Below, one piece after another: positions 36,876 to 44,540 of a stretch of DNA of 64,000 bases. A program made the position numbers and the translations under genes. Below the pieces are notes generated by a model. It ran no database searches. It was not told the origin of the DNA and saw only the letters and a list, made by a program, of their open reading frames with translations. Position 1 is the stretch's first letter, and the number at the start of each line of letters is the position of its first letter. Source of the DNA: Paenibacillus silvestris (GTDB lineage: Bacteria > Bacillota > Bacilli > Paenibacillales > NBRC-103111); NCBI RefSeq assembly GCF_009882985.1, contig NZ_WTUZ01000021.1:1-64000 (forward strand), given 5' to 3'.

Positions 36876-37781
36876 GTGAAAAAATTAGCTACAGCAGCAT
36901 TGTCGACTGTCCTATTAGGAGCACTATCATTTAATACCGCATTCGCCTTCTCGGATGTTGAAAGCGGACAAGCCGAGGCAATTAACGCACTGCGTGATCG
37001 TGGCGTTGTTAGTGGCGTAGATCATGAACATTTTGCTCCAAAAGGAAAAATCAGCTATGCACAGTCCGTACAAATCATTGTAAAAGGTTTGGATCTGAAC
37101 ATCGACTTGCTCCGTTTCGTTAAGCAGCCGCTCGCTTCTGATTTCTACACAAACATCGGAAATGACTCATGGTATGCTGAGGCGTTCATCATCGCTCATT
37201 ACAATGGCGTCGATCTTCCGAAAGATGTGAATCCGAATGCTAGCATTACGCGTGAGCAATTCGGGGCGTTGTTAATGAATGCTCTTGAGAAAAAAGGCAA
37301 TTTCCCGATGATTAACATCAAACCAGCAGACGTTAAGGATGCTGACCAAATTACTCCGGAGTATCAAGGTGCTCTGCAACGTATGCTCGCGTACAAAATT
37401 GCCGCGCTTGACAACAATGGCAAGCTAAGCCCGAAAGCAGAAATTACTCGCGGTGAAGCAGCAACTTGGGTTTATAACGCAAGCAAAGTATTGGACGCAC
37501 ATACACAAGTTCCAGCACCAACAGAAACGGTTGCCGTGAATGTTGAAAAAGTTTCCGACGATGTTAACAAAGTGACGTTGTCTCGCGAATCTAAACCAAC
37601 TGCAGGTTATAGCATTGAGATTACTGGCATCCAATTTGGAGCAGACGGCAATGCAGTCGTTTCTTACAAACTAGTTGATCCGCAACCAGACTCCATGAAT
37701 GCTGAAGTGATTACGGAGCCAAAAGCGGTAACGTATATCTCTTCCAAATACAAAGCGGTAGCTGAGCCAGCTGCAAAATAA
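36876..37781 (+). CDS. Secreted SLH-domain protein with C-terminal PrcB-like domain
   Basis: 301 aa. Signal peptide ending AFA at ~24. Three SLH-like repeats at ~25-75, ~85-140 and ~150-205 (HFAPKGKISYAQSVQI, DSWYAEAF, LSPKAEITRGEAATW), then a Pro/Thr linker and a ~65-residue PrcB_C-like domain (TAGYSIEITGIQF ... TYIS). PrcB domains were named from the Treponema protease complex. The product should be fixed to cell-wall polymer. GTG 36876 follows AAAGGGAG. Monocistronic, with its own terminator. Abundant surface protein is plausible from the clean codon use; function unknown. Confidence 0.8.
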   Translation: MKKLATAALSTVLLGALSFNTAFAFSDVESGQAEAINALRDRGVVSGVDHEHFAPKGKISYAQSVQIIVKGLDLNIDLLRFVKQPLASDFYTNIGNDSWYAEAFIIAHYNGVDLPKDVNPNASITREQFGALLMNALEKKGNFPMINIKPADVKDADQITPEYQGALQRMLAYKIAALDNNGKLSPKAEITRGEAATWVYNASKVLDAHTQVPAPTETVAVNVEKVSDDVNKVTLSRESKPTAGYSIEITGIQFGADGNAVVSYKLVDPQPDSMNAEVITEPKAVTYISSKYKAVAEPAAK

Positions 37782-37786
37782 GAACA

Positions 37787-37823
37787 AAGGTGCTTCCTCA
37801 TTATGAGAGAAGCACCTTTTTTT
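37787..37823. terminator. Rho-independent terminator, possibly bidirectional
   Basis: AAGGTGCTTC and GAAGCACCTT arms with a 12-nt loop and T run; it lies between convergent genes. Confidence 0.9.
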
Positions 37824-37831
37824 ATTCCGAA

Positions 37832-38662
37832 TTAGCTGTCGGGGGAACTGAGTTTCCGGTACGTTCCTGGGGCGTGGCCGGTCGCTTTTTTAAACAAATT
37901 GTGAAATGCCGTGGCACTTTCATATCCGACTAACCCCGCAATCTGCTCCACCGAGAACTCGGTTGTGCTCAAATATCGACGGGCTGCGTGGATGCGCTGG
38001 CGAATAGCAAATTGAATCGGGCTCTCTCCATAGGTGTCACGAAATAAATGACTAAGATGCGATGGGCTTAGGTAAACGTGGTCGGCAATTTGTTTGATCG
38101 TAGGTGATTCATGATACCGCTCTTCGATGTATCTTCTTGCCTTCGATACAGCGGCTTGCGTGGACAAGCGTGCTGTTTTGGCTGATGCATGCTGCTTCGT
38201 TCGGTGCACTTCCAGAAGGAGCAGTTCTAACAGCAAATCAGCGGAACTTAACGTCTCGGACCAGCCTTCGCTCACCTCCTCACAAAGGTCATGAAAGAGA
38301 CGGTGTATCCGCTCATCATTTGTACGCACAGAGAACACAGGCAGCTCGTTGCTTTCGAGTAGGCAATGTTCTGGCAATCCTGCCAACTGCAGCGTATGAA
38401 ATCCAGCGTAATAAAAGGAAAACGGGGCTTCCACGCGCGATCGCTCCTCATGCCAAACAAGCGGATGAAATAAGACCATATCCCCAGCTCGCGCCTCATA
38501 ATGCTTACCGTCAATCCAATAGTCCGCTTCTCCTTCGGCTACAAAAAGAATCTCCATCATGGCCTCATGACGATGAAGAGGGAAATGACAGCTTTCACCA
38601 GCTTTGCGATGAAAAGCCATCGCGCCTTCCAAGACCGGACGCTTCAGGAATAAAGTGCTCAT
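37832..38662 (-). CDS. AraC-family regulator with N-terminal cupin
   Basis: 276 aa. Cupin-type arm ~15-130 (HRHEAMMEILFVAEGEADYWIDG, FHPLVWHEE), then double helix-turn-helix ~170-270 (PTIKQIADHVYLSPSHLSHLFRDTYGESP; FSVEQIAGLVGYESATAFHNLFKKATG). GGGG site ahead of the ATG. It is divergent from the PhyH-type dioxygenase at 38780 with a 117-bp shared promoter region, and probably controls it. Confidence 0.88.
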   Translation of the reverse strand: MSTLFLKRPVLEGAMAFHRKAGESCHFPLHRHEAMMEILFVAEGEADYWIDGKHYEARAGDMVLFHPLVWHEERSRVEAPFSFYYAGFHTLQLAGLPEHCLLESNELPVFSVRTNDERIHRLFHDLCEEVSEGWSETLSSADLLLELLLLEVHRTKQHASAKTARLSTQAAVSKARRYIEERYHESPTIKQIADHVYLSPSHLSHLFRDTYGESPIQFAIRQRIHAARRYLSTTEFSVEQIAGLVGYESATAFHNLFKKATGHAPGTYRKLSSPDS

Positions 38663-38779
38663 TGGTCATCCCCTTTTGCAAGAATGAATAGGTTTGCAGC
38701 AGCTCTCAGAATCGATTGTTCATTTAAATTAGCTTAGCATATAAGTATTAATTGGAACAATCACAAGGGAGGTATAAGC

Positions 38780-39559
38780 GTGAATCCAAACACAGCTATT
38801 CACAAGATCGAAGAGGCTTTGCTAGCACTAGACGTTACGGACGATCTATTAACTGCTGAGGAGAAAAGGAGTCTTGACGAGAGGGGCTTCGTCTTGTTTA
38901 CAGGAATGCTGGCGACAGATGAGCTTGAACATGTACGCGCCAAGTATGAGGAACTGATGGATAAGGAAGGGATGAACGCGGGGAAAGAGGTGCATCAGGA
39001 GGAAGGGACACGTAGGCTCTCCGACCTTGTGAATAAAGGCGAATGCTTCGATCGTGTATATACGCATCCGAAACTGTTGGCAGCCATCTATCACGTGTTG
39101 CAGCGGGAATTTATGCTTTCCTCGTTGAACGCGCGCGATGCTATCCCTGGTGCCGGATTGCAGGCTTTGCACGCCGATTGGGGCGCACGTCAAGAGCACG
39201 AGCCGTTCCACGTGTGCAATTCAATCTGGCTGATCGATGATTTTACACGTGAGAACGGGGCTACCCGCGTCGTACCGGGCACGCACAGACTGCCCGGCTA
39301 TCCGCAAGAGCACGGCATTGATCCTCTTGCACCTCACCCGCAAGAGGAATTGATTGTTGCACCTGCCGGCTCCGTCGGCGTGTTCAATTCGCACCTTTGG
39401 CATGGCGGTACGCTGAACCAAACAGCCAATACGCGGCGGGCACTGCATGCGTATTTCACGGCAAGGGAGCATAAGCAGCAGCTCGACCAGGCCGCGTATA
39501 TTCGCAAGAGTACTTATGACCGAATAAGCCCAGCTGCACGTTATATATTGAATGTGTAA
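38780..39559 (+). CDS. PhyH-family Fe(II)/2-oxoglutarate dioxygenase
   Basis: 259 aa double-stranded beta-helix enzyme: metal ligands H-x-D in LHADWGAR and distal His in NSHLWHGGTLNQ, and Arg in NTRRALHAYFT for 2-oxoglutarate. GTG 38780 follows GGGAGG. Substrates of bacterial PhyH proteins are very varied, so none is assigned. Divergent from a cupin-AraC regulator; a similar regulator/PhyH pair occurs at 55429-57130. Confidence 0.85.
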   Translation: MNPNTAIHKIEEALLALDVTDDLLTAEEKRSLDERGFVLFTGMLATDELEHVRAKYEELMDKEGMNAGKEVHQEEGTRRLSDLVNKGECFDRVYTHPKLLAAIYHVLQREFMLSSLNARDAIPGAGLQALHADWGARQEHEPFHVCNSIWLIDDFTRENGATRVVPGTHRLPGYPQEHGIDPLAPHPQEELIVAPAGSVGVFNSHLWHGGTLNQTANTRRALHAYFTAREHKQQLDQAAYIRKSTYDRISPAARYILNV

Positions 39560-39577
39560 GTTTCATTCAACGTAAAG

Positions 39578-39611
39578 AGACCTAACGGAAAATATCCGTT
39601 AGGTCTTTCTT
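39578..39611. terminator. Rho-independent terminator, shared by convergent genes
   Basis: AGACCTAACGGA / TCCGTTAGGTCT with 5-nt loop, then TTTCTT. Confidence 0.85.
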
Positions 39612-39633
39612 CCATCTGCGGGCCTTCCCAGTA

Positions 39634-39792
39634 CTACCGATGTTCGATGAGGTCAATAGCCCCTAGAACGACATGAGCCAGGCCAAATCCAAGCACACCA
39701 GTTGCTGCAAGCTTATACTTGCCTCCAAGTAAAGAAGCAGCAGAAGCCGTTACGACAGTTCCAAGAACAGCAGGGATTAAACCTTCACGCAT
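39634..39792 (-). CDS. Small Gly/Ala-rich membrane protein
   Basis: 52 aa, start MREGLIPAVLGTVV, end GAIDLIEHR. Two hydrophobic stretches (~5-22 and ~29-46) separated by GGKYK suggest a helical hairpin in the membrane. GGGAG lies ahead of the ATG. I recall similar ~50-aa proteins in Paenibacillus sometimes mislabelled asparagine synthase, but this is memory, not a search. The clean frame and ribosome site support it. Function unknown. Confidence 0.65.
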   Translation of the reverse strand: MREGLIPAVLGTVVTASAASLLGGKYKLAATGVLGFGLAHVVLGAIDLIEHR

Positions 39793-39970
39793 GTGTATCA
39801 CTCCCATTGGTTTTATTGGAAAGACAAAGCTTATTTTAGAACAAAAGAGCGAAAATTATCCGTTCAGAAAAAAACGGTTGCAAAAGCAATTCGATCAACT
39901 TATGATAATAATTGAATTCATGAAATTACTTATTGATTAATAAAATTATTAATTTAAGGAGCGAATTTCT

Positions 39971-41464
39971 GTGACTAACCGAATAACCATTAATACCGAT
40001 CGCGCGAAAGGCACGATTAATCGCAATATTTATGGGCATTTTTCCGAGCATTTGGGACGGTGCATTTATGAAGGCTTATGGGTGGGCGAAGATTCAGAAA
40101 TTCCGAATACGAATGGGATTCGCAACGATGTCGCTGCTGCGTTAAAGAAGATGAAAATCCCCGTATTACGCTGGCCGGGCGGCTGTTTCGCAGACGAATA
40201 TCACTGGAAAGACGGCATCGGTCCGAAAGAAAACCGGAAACGAATGATTAATACCCATTGGGGCGGCGTGGTGGAAAATAATCATTTTGGAACGCATGAA
40301 TTTATGATGCTCTGCGAGATGTTAGAATGCGAGCCCTATATTAACGGCAATGTAGGGAGCGGGACCGTTCAGGAGATGGCCGACTGGGTCGAATATTTGA
40401 CCTTTGAGGGTGTGTCTCCGATGGCCGAAATGCGCGAGGCCAACGGCAGACCAGCTCCTTGGAAAGTGAAATACTTTGGCGTGGGGAATGAGAACTGGGG
40501 CTGTGGGGGGAACATGCGGCCTGAATATTATGCAGATCTATACCGCCAGTTCCAGACCTATGTGCGCAACTACGGCAGTAACCGCATACATAAAATTGCT
40601 TGTGGACCGAACACGGACGATTATCACTGGATGGAAACACTTATGAAGCAGGCGCATCGTTTTATGGACTCAATTACATTGCATTATTACACGGTTCCCG
40701 GCGATTCCTGGCAGGAAAAAGGGGCAGCAACTGGGTTTCCAGAAGACATGTGGCACGTAACGCTGAAGAAAGCCATGTTCATGGAAGAGTTGATTAGCAA
40801 ACATTCTGCCATTATGGATCAATATGATCCTGATAAGCGAATCGGGCTGCTCGTTGATGAGTGGGGGACGTGGCACGATGTGGAGCCGGGAACGAATCCG
40901 GGCTTCCTGTATCAGCAGAACACGATCCGCGATGCGCTCGTCGCAGGGATTTCGCTGAACATTTTTAATGAGCATTGTGACCGCGTACAGATGGCGAACA
41001 TCGCTCAGCTGGTGAATGTGCTGCAGGCTGTTATCCTTACGGAAGGGGAGAAAATGGTGCTAACGCCAACCTATCATGTATTCGACATGTATAAGGTTCA
41101 TCAGGACGCGCAGCTCTTGGATGTACACCTATCCATTGAAGAGCTTGGCGAAGGAAAACAAGCCATTCCGCAGATCTCTGTCTCGGCTTCCAAAGATGAA
41201 GAGGGCCGCGTTCACATCAGCCTTTGCAATTTGGATCATCAAGCCAGCGCAAATGTGGAGTTAGAACTCCGCGGCTTAATCAACAAGTTTGTCTCAGTGA
41301 AAGGAAGCACATTGACTTCAGACACAATGGACGGACATAACACCTTCGAAGAGACAAACAAAGTAGCGCCAACGGAATTCACCGCGTTCAGCTTGGTCGA
41401 TCAGGTGATTAGCGCGGATCTTCCTCCGATGTCCGTCACGGTTTTGGAATTGACTGCGGAGTAG
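39971..41464 (+). CDS. abfA: Alpha-L-arabinofuranosidase, GH51
   Basis: 497 aa, usual length for intracellular GH51. Start [27 protein letters not shown], then [14 protein letters not shown]; acid/base Glu in [11 protein letters not shown] and nucleophile Glu in [10 protein letters not shown], both intact. C-terminal beta-sandwich from ~385. No signal peptide, so it trims arabinose from imported arabino-oligosaccharides. GTG 39971 follows AAGGAG. A DUF6171-like gene starts three bases after the stop. Confidence 0.95.
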   Translation: MTNRITINTDRAKGTINRNIYGHFSEHLGRCIYEGLWVGEDSEIPNTNGIRNDVAAALKKMKIPVLRWPGGCFADEYHWKDGIGPKENRKRMINTHWGGVVENNHFGTHEFMMLCEMLECEPYINGNVGSGTVQEMADWVEYLTFEGVSPMAEMREANGRPAPWKVKYFGVGNENWGCGGNMRPEYYADLYRQFQTYVRNYGSNRIHKIACGPNTDDYHWMETLMKQAHRFMDSITLHYYTVPGDSWQEKGAATGFPEDMWHVTLKKAMFMEELISKHSAIMDQYDPDKRIGLLVDEWGTWHDVEPGTNPGFLYQQNTIRDALVAGISLNIFNEHCDRVQMANIAQLVNVLQAVILTEGEKMVLTPTYHVFDMYKVHQDAQLLDVHLSIEELGEGKQAIPQISVSASKDEEGRVHISLCNLDHQASANVELELRGLINKFVSVKGSTLTSDTMDGHNTFEETNKVAPTEFTAFSLVDQVISADLPPMSVTVLELTAE

Positions 41465-41467
41465 GAA

Positions 41468-41749
41468 ATGATGCTGGGGAATCGCGAGTGCAAGGGATGC
41501 CGGGAGGATTTCAAGATTACGGCTGCCCAAATTGACAAGATGCTGCAAGCGCCTATGTTTCAGTCCGCAGAAGCCTGCGTCCCTGACTCGGTATACCACG
41601 AGCGGTTAAGCCTGTGCAGCGAATGTCCCAAGCTCGTTAGCGGGCATACATGCTCGCTATGCGGATGTATTGTGCGAATTACCGCCAAGCTGCGGGATAA
41701 AAGCTGTCCATATCCAGGTGCGACGGGATGGCAGCGTTATAAGGCGTAG
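41468..41749 (+). CDS. Cysteine-rich protein, DUF6171-like
   Basis: 93 aa with two Cys clusters: CKGC near the start and CSECPKLVSGHTCSLCGC, then CPYPG. The spacing suggests one or two zinc or metal sites. It looks like the DUF6171 family, of unknown function. Placed immediately behind abfA, probably co-transcribed; whether that is meaningful is not clear. Either ATG at 41468 or 41471 may be used. Confidence 0.7.
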   Translation: MMLGNRECKGCREDFKITAAQIDKMLQAPMFQSAEACVPDSVYHERLSLCSECPKLVSGHTCSLCGCIVRITAKLRDKSCPYPGATGWQRYKA

Positions 41750-41788
41750 AGAAGGTGTACAACCCAACCTATACACATATGCAAAAAA

Positions 41789-41829
41789 AGGCATTCTGGA
41801 AGTAGGAAAACTACTTGTCAGAATGCCTT
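41789..41829. terminator. Rho-independent terminator
   Basis: GGCATTCTG / CAGAATGCC outer stem with an inner AAGTAG/CTACTT stem; A7 on the left, TTATT on the right. Lies between convergent transcripts and can serve both. Confidence 0.8.
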
Positions 41830-41857
41830 ATTCGTGTTGAAAAGCCTTCGGTGCCCA

Positions 41858-42016
41858 TTACTTCTTAATCAACTTCAATTGGATGGCTTGCTCTTCTGTC
41901 AAAATGAATTCCTCTTTGGGCCATATTTCCTCGTTTTTATCTCTCCCGAAGAGACGCAAAATCTCGTTCCACACGCCTTTTTCAATAGCTTCCGCGGCTG
42001 AAATCATGATTTTCAC
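41858..42016 (-). CDS. Small uncharacterised acidic/basic protein
   Basis: 52 aa, beginning MKIMISAAEAIEKG and ending QAIQLKLIKK. The start is GTG 42016 with GGAGG eight bases ahead. Composition is normal for a cytoplasmic helical protein (WNEILRLFGRDKNEE; EEFILTEEQAIQL). Too small to recognise. It is just downstream of the HxlR regulator on the same strand and may share its transcript. Confidence 0.65.
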   Translation of the reverse strand: MKIMISAAEAIEKGVWNEILRLFGRDKNEEIWPKEEFILTEEQAIQLKLIKK

Positions 42017-42040
42017 ATCGATCGCCTCCAATTGTTGTCT

Positions 42041-42364
42041 TTAGACTTCAACTAGCTCGTTCTGCTGAATATGCTGCTCTCCCCAAGCGCACATTGCATC
42101 CAGTATAGGCTTGAATGACCAACCATACGGTGTTAGTGAATAGACAACTTTGGGCGGCACTTGCTCATAGCTCGTTCTTTTCACCATGCCGTCCTGCTCA
42201 AGCTCCCGCAATTGCTGGGTAAGCATTTTCTGGGTAATATCAGGCATTGATCGCTTTAATTCGCTTGTTCGTTTGTCGCCTTTATCCAAATGGCATAAAA
42301 TGACGACCTTCCACTTGCCGCCGATGACATCAAGCGTTGCTTCAACGGGAATATTATAGGGCAT
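42041..42364 (-). CDS. HxlR-family transcriptional regulator
   Basis: 107 aa winged-helix protein: LDVIGGKWKVVILCHLDKGDKRTSELKRSMPDITQKMLTQ and VPPKVVYSLTPYG are standard HxlR motifs. No cysteine that would suggest redox or aldehyde sensing. Divergent from the MFS exporter at 42536; repeated ATAGTACCT in the spacer is a candidate binding site. It probably controls the exporter. Confidence 0.9.
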   Translation of the reverse strand: MPYNIPVEATLDVIGGKWKVVILCHLDKGDKRTSELKRSMPDITQKMLTQQLRELEQDGMVKRTSYEQVPPKVVYSLTPYGWSFKPILDAMCAWGEQHIQQNELVEV

Positions 42365-42395
42365 AGTCTACCTCCGTATTTAGGATAGGAACTTT

Positions 42396-42427
42396 TAAGT
42401 GCCTATAGTACCTCATAGTACCTATAG
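42396..42427. promoter_or_regulatory. Candidate HxlR operator
   Basis: ATAGTACCT occurs at 42405-42413 and 42415-42423, ten bases apart, flanked by CTATAG on both sides, in the 171-bp divergent spacer between hxlR-like and MFS genes. HxlR dimers bind such paired sites. Confidence 0.5.
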
Positions 42428-42535
42428 AACTTCAAAGTGCGTACTTATCAAATAGTTCTTGTGATCCTATAATAACACTCAGGCAACAAAAGTAAAGTGT
42501 TGCGCAGGTCACATACATTCAAATAGGGGGATATT

Positions 42536-43759
42536 ATGAGTCAAACTATCGCACCATCTGCTTCTATACAGAAGAAAGATAAGCTGCATACTGGGAAATG
42601 GGCGCTCCTTGCGCTGGCCATCAGCGCTTTCGGTATTGGAACGACAGAATTCGTTCCCGTTGGACTGCTGGCATCTGTCGCAGATGACTTGCACATCGGG
42701 ATTACGCTCGCTGGACTCCTGATCTCCGGTTACGCCATCGGGGTGGCGCTTGGTGCACCAATCCTGACTGCGCTCACCAATCGGATGAATCGCAAAACAT
42801 TGTTAATGCTTCTCATGGTCATTTTCATTGTTGGGAATGTCGCTGCGGCGCTTTCCACATCGTTCTCATTTCTGCTGGTCGCTCGTTTTATAACCGCCTT
42901 TTCACATGGCGTCTTTTTCTCGATTGGCGCGACAATTGCTGTCCAGCTTGTTCCGCCTGAGAAAAAAGCCAGCGCCATTGCCTTAATGTTCACAGGTTTG
43001 ACGGTCGCAACCGTTACCGGAGTACCTCTTGGAACGTTTATTGGACAGACGTTAGGCTGGAGAGCAACGTTCTGGGGTGTTGCATTGCTTGGTGTTATTG
43101 CGATTATTGCGAGTGCAGCATTAATACCCAAAAATTTAAAACAATCACCACCTGCTAAGTTTTCGGACATGATCCGTCTAGTTACGAATTCCCGATTGAT
43201 TCTGGGATATGCCATCACGGCGCTTGGATATGGAGGGACATTTGTTGCCTTCACTTATTTAACCCCTATTTTGCAAGATGTAACAGGGCTTAATACACGT
43301 GTCATTTCTATTGTTCTACTTGTCTACGGGGTCGCGGTAGCGATCGGTAATTCTGTTGGTGGAAAATGGGCCAATCACAATCCGCTTCGCGCCTTATTCT
43401 GGATGTTCATTGTTCACGCGGCTATTCTAATCTTGCTTACCTTCATGCTGCCTTTCAAAGTGGCAGGTTTGATTGGTATCTTCCTGATGGGGCTGCTCGC
43501 GTTCATGAATGTGCCAGGTCTACAGTTAAATATCGTGCAGCTTGCCGAAAAATATGTGCCATCCGCTGTAGACGTTGCCTCTGCCTTGAACATCGCAGCC
43601 TTCAACATCGGGATCGCTCTAGGCTCTCTGATTGGTGGAGTGGTTGTCGATTCTATCGGACTTAAGCACACGCCATGGATTGGCGGCTTGATGGTCTTGG
43701 TTGCCGTGATTCTAACAGGTGTATCAGCCAAGTTGGAGAAAAGAAAAATGCAGGAATGA
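42536..43759 (+). CDS. MFS efflux transporter, DHA1 family (AraJ/YdhP-like)
   Basis: 407 aa, twelve hydrophobic segments. Motif A is present as GAPILTALTNRMNRKTLL, and the start GIGTTEFVPVGLL is typical of AraJ/YdhP/PbuE-type members. Exports small molecules, drugs or purine/sugar analogues; specificity cannot be told. GGGGG precedes ATG 42536. Controlled, by position, by the HxlR regulator. Confidence 0.88.
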   Translation: MSQTIAPSASIQKKDKLHTGKWALLALAISAFGIGTTEFVPVGLLASVADDLHIGITLAGLLISGYAIGVALGAPILTALTNRMNRKTLLMLLMVIFIVGNVAAALSTSFSFLLVARFITAFSHGVFFSIGATIAVQLVPPEKKASAIALMFTGLTVATVTGVPLGTFIGQTLGWRATFWGVALLGVIAIIASAALIPKNLKQSPPAKFSDMIRLVTNSRLILGYAITALGYGGTFVAFTYLTPILQDVTGLNTRVISIVLLVYGVAVAIGNSVGGKWANHNPLRALFWMFIVHAAILILLTFMLPFKVAGLIGIFLMGLLAFMNVPGLQLNIVQLAEKYVPSAVDVASALNIAAFNIGIALGSLIGGVVVDSIGLKHTPWIGGLMVLVAVILTGVSAKLEKRKMQE

Positions 43760-43814
43760 ATCTAATCATTCAGGGAAGAGTATCCATAGAACTCACTTGT
43801 AAAGGATGAACTCT

Positions 43815-44180
43815 GTGGATCAAACAATGACATTATACGAAAAAGTTGGCGGAGCTCCAGCCATCGCTAAAGTGGTGGATTATTTCTATGAGCTCATTTT
43901 AGCTGATGATACGGTGAACGAGTTTTTTAAAAACACGGATATGGAGAAACAACGCAAGCATCAAACCAAGTTTATTTCCTTCGCTTTAGGTGGACCCAAT
44001 CAATATTCGGGACTCTCGATGGCTAGAGCTCATAAAGGAATGAATCTGCAGCCCGTGCATTTCAATGCCGTTGCCAACCATCTCTCGGAGGCTCTTGCGC
44101 ATTTTGATGTGCCGAAATCAGACATTGATCAAGTGATTACGCATGTTGCTTCGCTTAAAGATGATATTCTCAATAAATAA
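43815..44180 (+). CDS. Truncated (2/2) haemoglobin, group I
   Basis: About 121 aa. TLYEKVGGAPAIAKVVDYFYELI, FKNTDMEKQRKHQTKFISFALGG and the proximal His in MARAHKGMNL fit group I truncated haemoglobins (GlbN type), with Tyr/Phe in the B10 region. Binds O2/NO. The AAAGGATG ribosome site overlaps ATG 43806, so GTG 43815 is preferred, ATG 43827 being possible. It follows the exporter by 55 bases and may be co-transcribed. Confidence 0.88.
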   Translation: MDQTMTLYEKVGGAPAIAKVVDYFYELILADDTVNEFFKNTDMEKQRKHQTKFISFALGGPNQYSGLSMARAHKGMNLQPVHFNAVANHLSEALAHFDVPKSDIDQVITHVASLKDDILNK

Positions 44181-44262
44181 GCAGGCTTGTGGCAAAAAGA
44201 GCAGGGCACTGTCGCAGAAGGAACAATGATAGCATCTGCGAGACAGGCACCGCAAGAATGAA

Positions 44263-44302
44263 AAAAGAGCTAGGCCACTTGTATGTGTGCCTAGCTCTTT
44301 TC
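44263..44302. terminator. Rho-independent terminator
   Basis: AAAAGAGCTAGGC / GCCTAGCTCTTTT, 13-bp stem with 13-nt loop and flanking A/T runs. Confidence 0.88.
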
Positions 44303-44310
44303 TTTGATTG

Positions 44311-44503
44311 GATGAATGCCAACGAACATGCGATTTTAGAAGCCTACATGCGTGATTGATTGGACAAAATCCAGCGAAGCAATGAATTTTGAAGGTTATA
44401 TCGCCTTTTTATCCATTGCTGTTGGATTTCATCCAATCAAAAGTAGAATGAATGCGTTTGTACGCTATTCTTGTTGGATTTCATCCAATGAAAATAGAAG
44501 GAA
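44311..44503. repeat. Interspersed repeat of TTGGAT palindromes, copy 2
   Basis: Aligns along its full length with 36537-36720. Palindromes at 44360 (TTGGACAAAATCCAG), 44422 and 44474 (both TTGGATTTCATCCAA), 62 and 52 bp apart, matching the first copy to within a base. It lies just beyond the stop of inhA. Confidence 0.75.
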
Positions 44504-44540
44504 GTTATTTTCTAAAGTTCGAATCGAGTTTTCCGTGATC

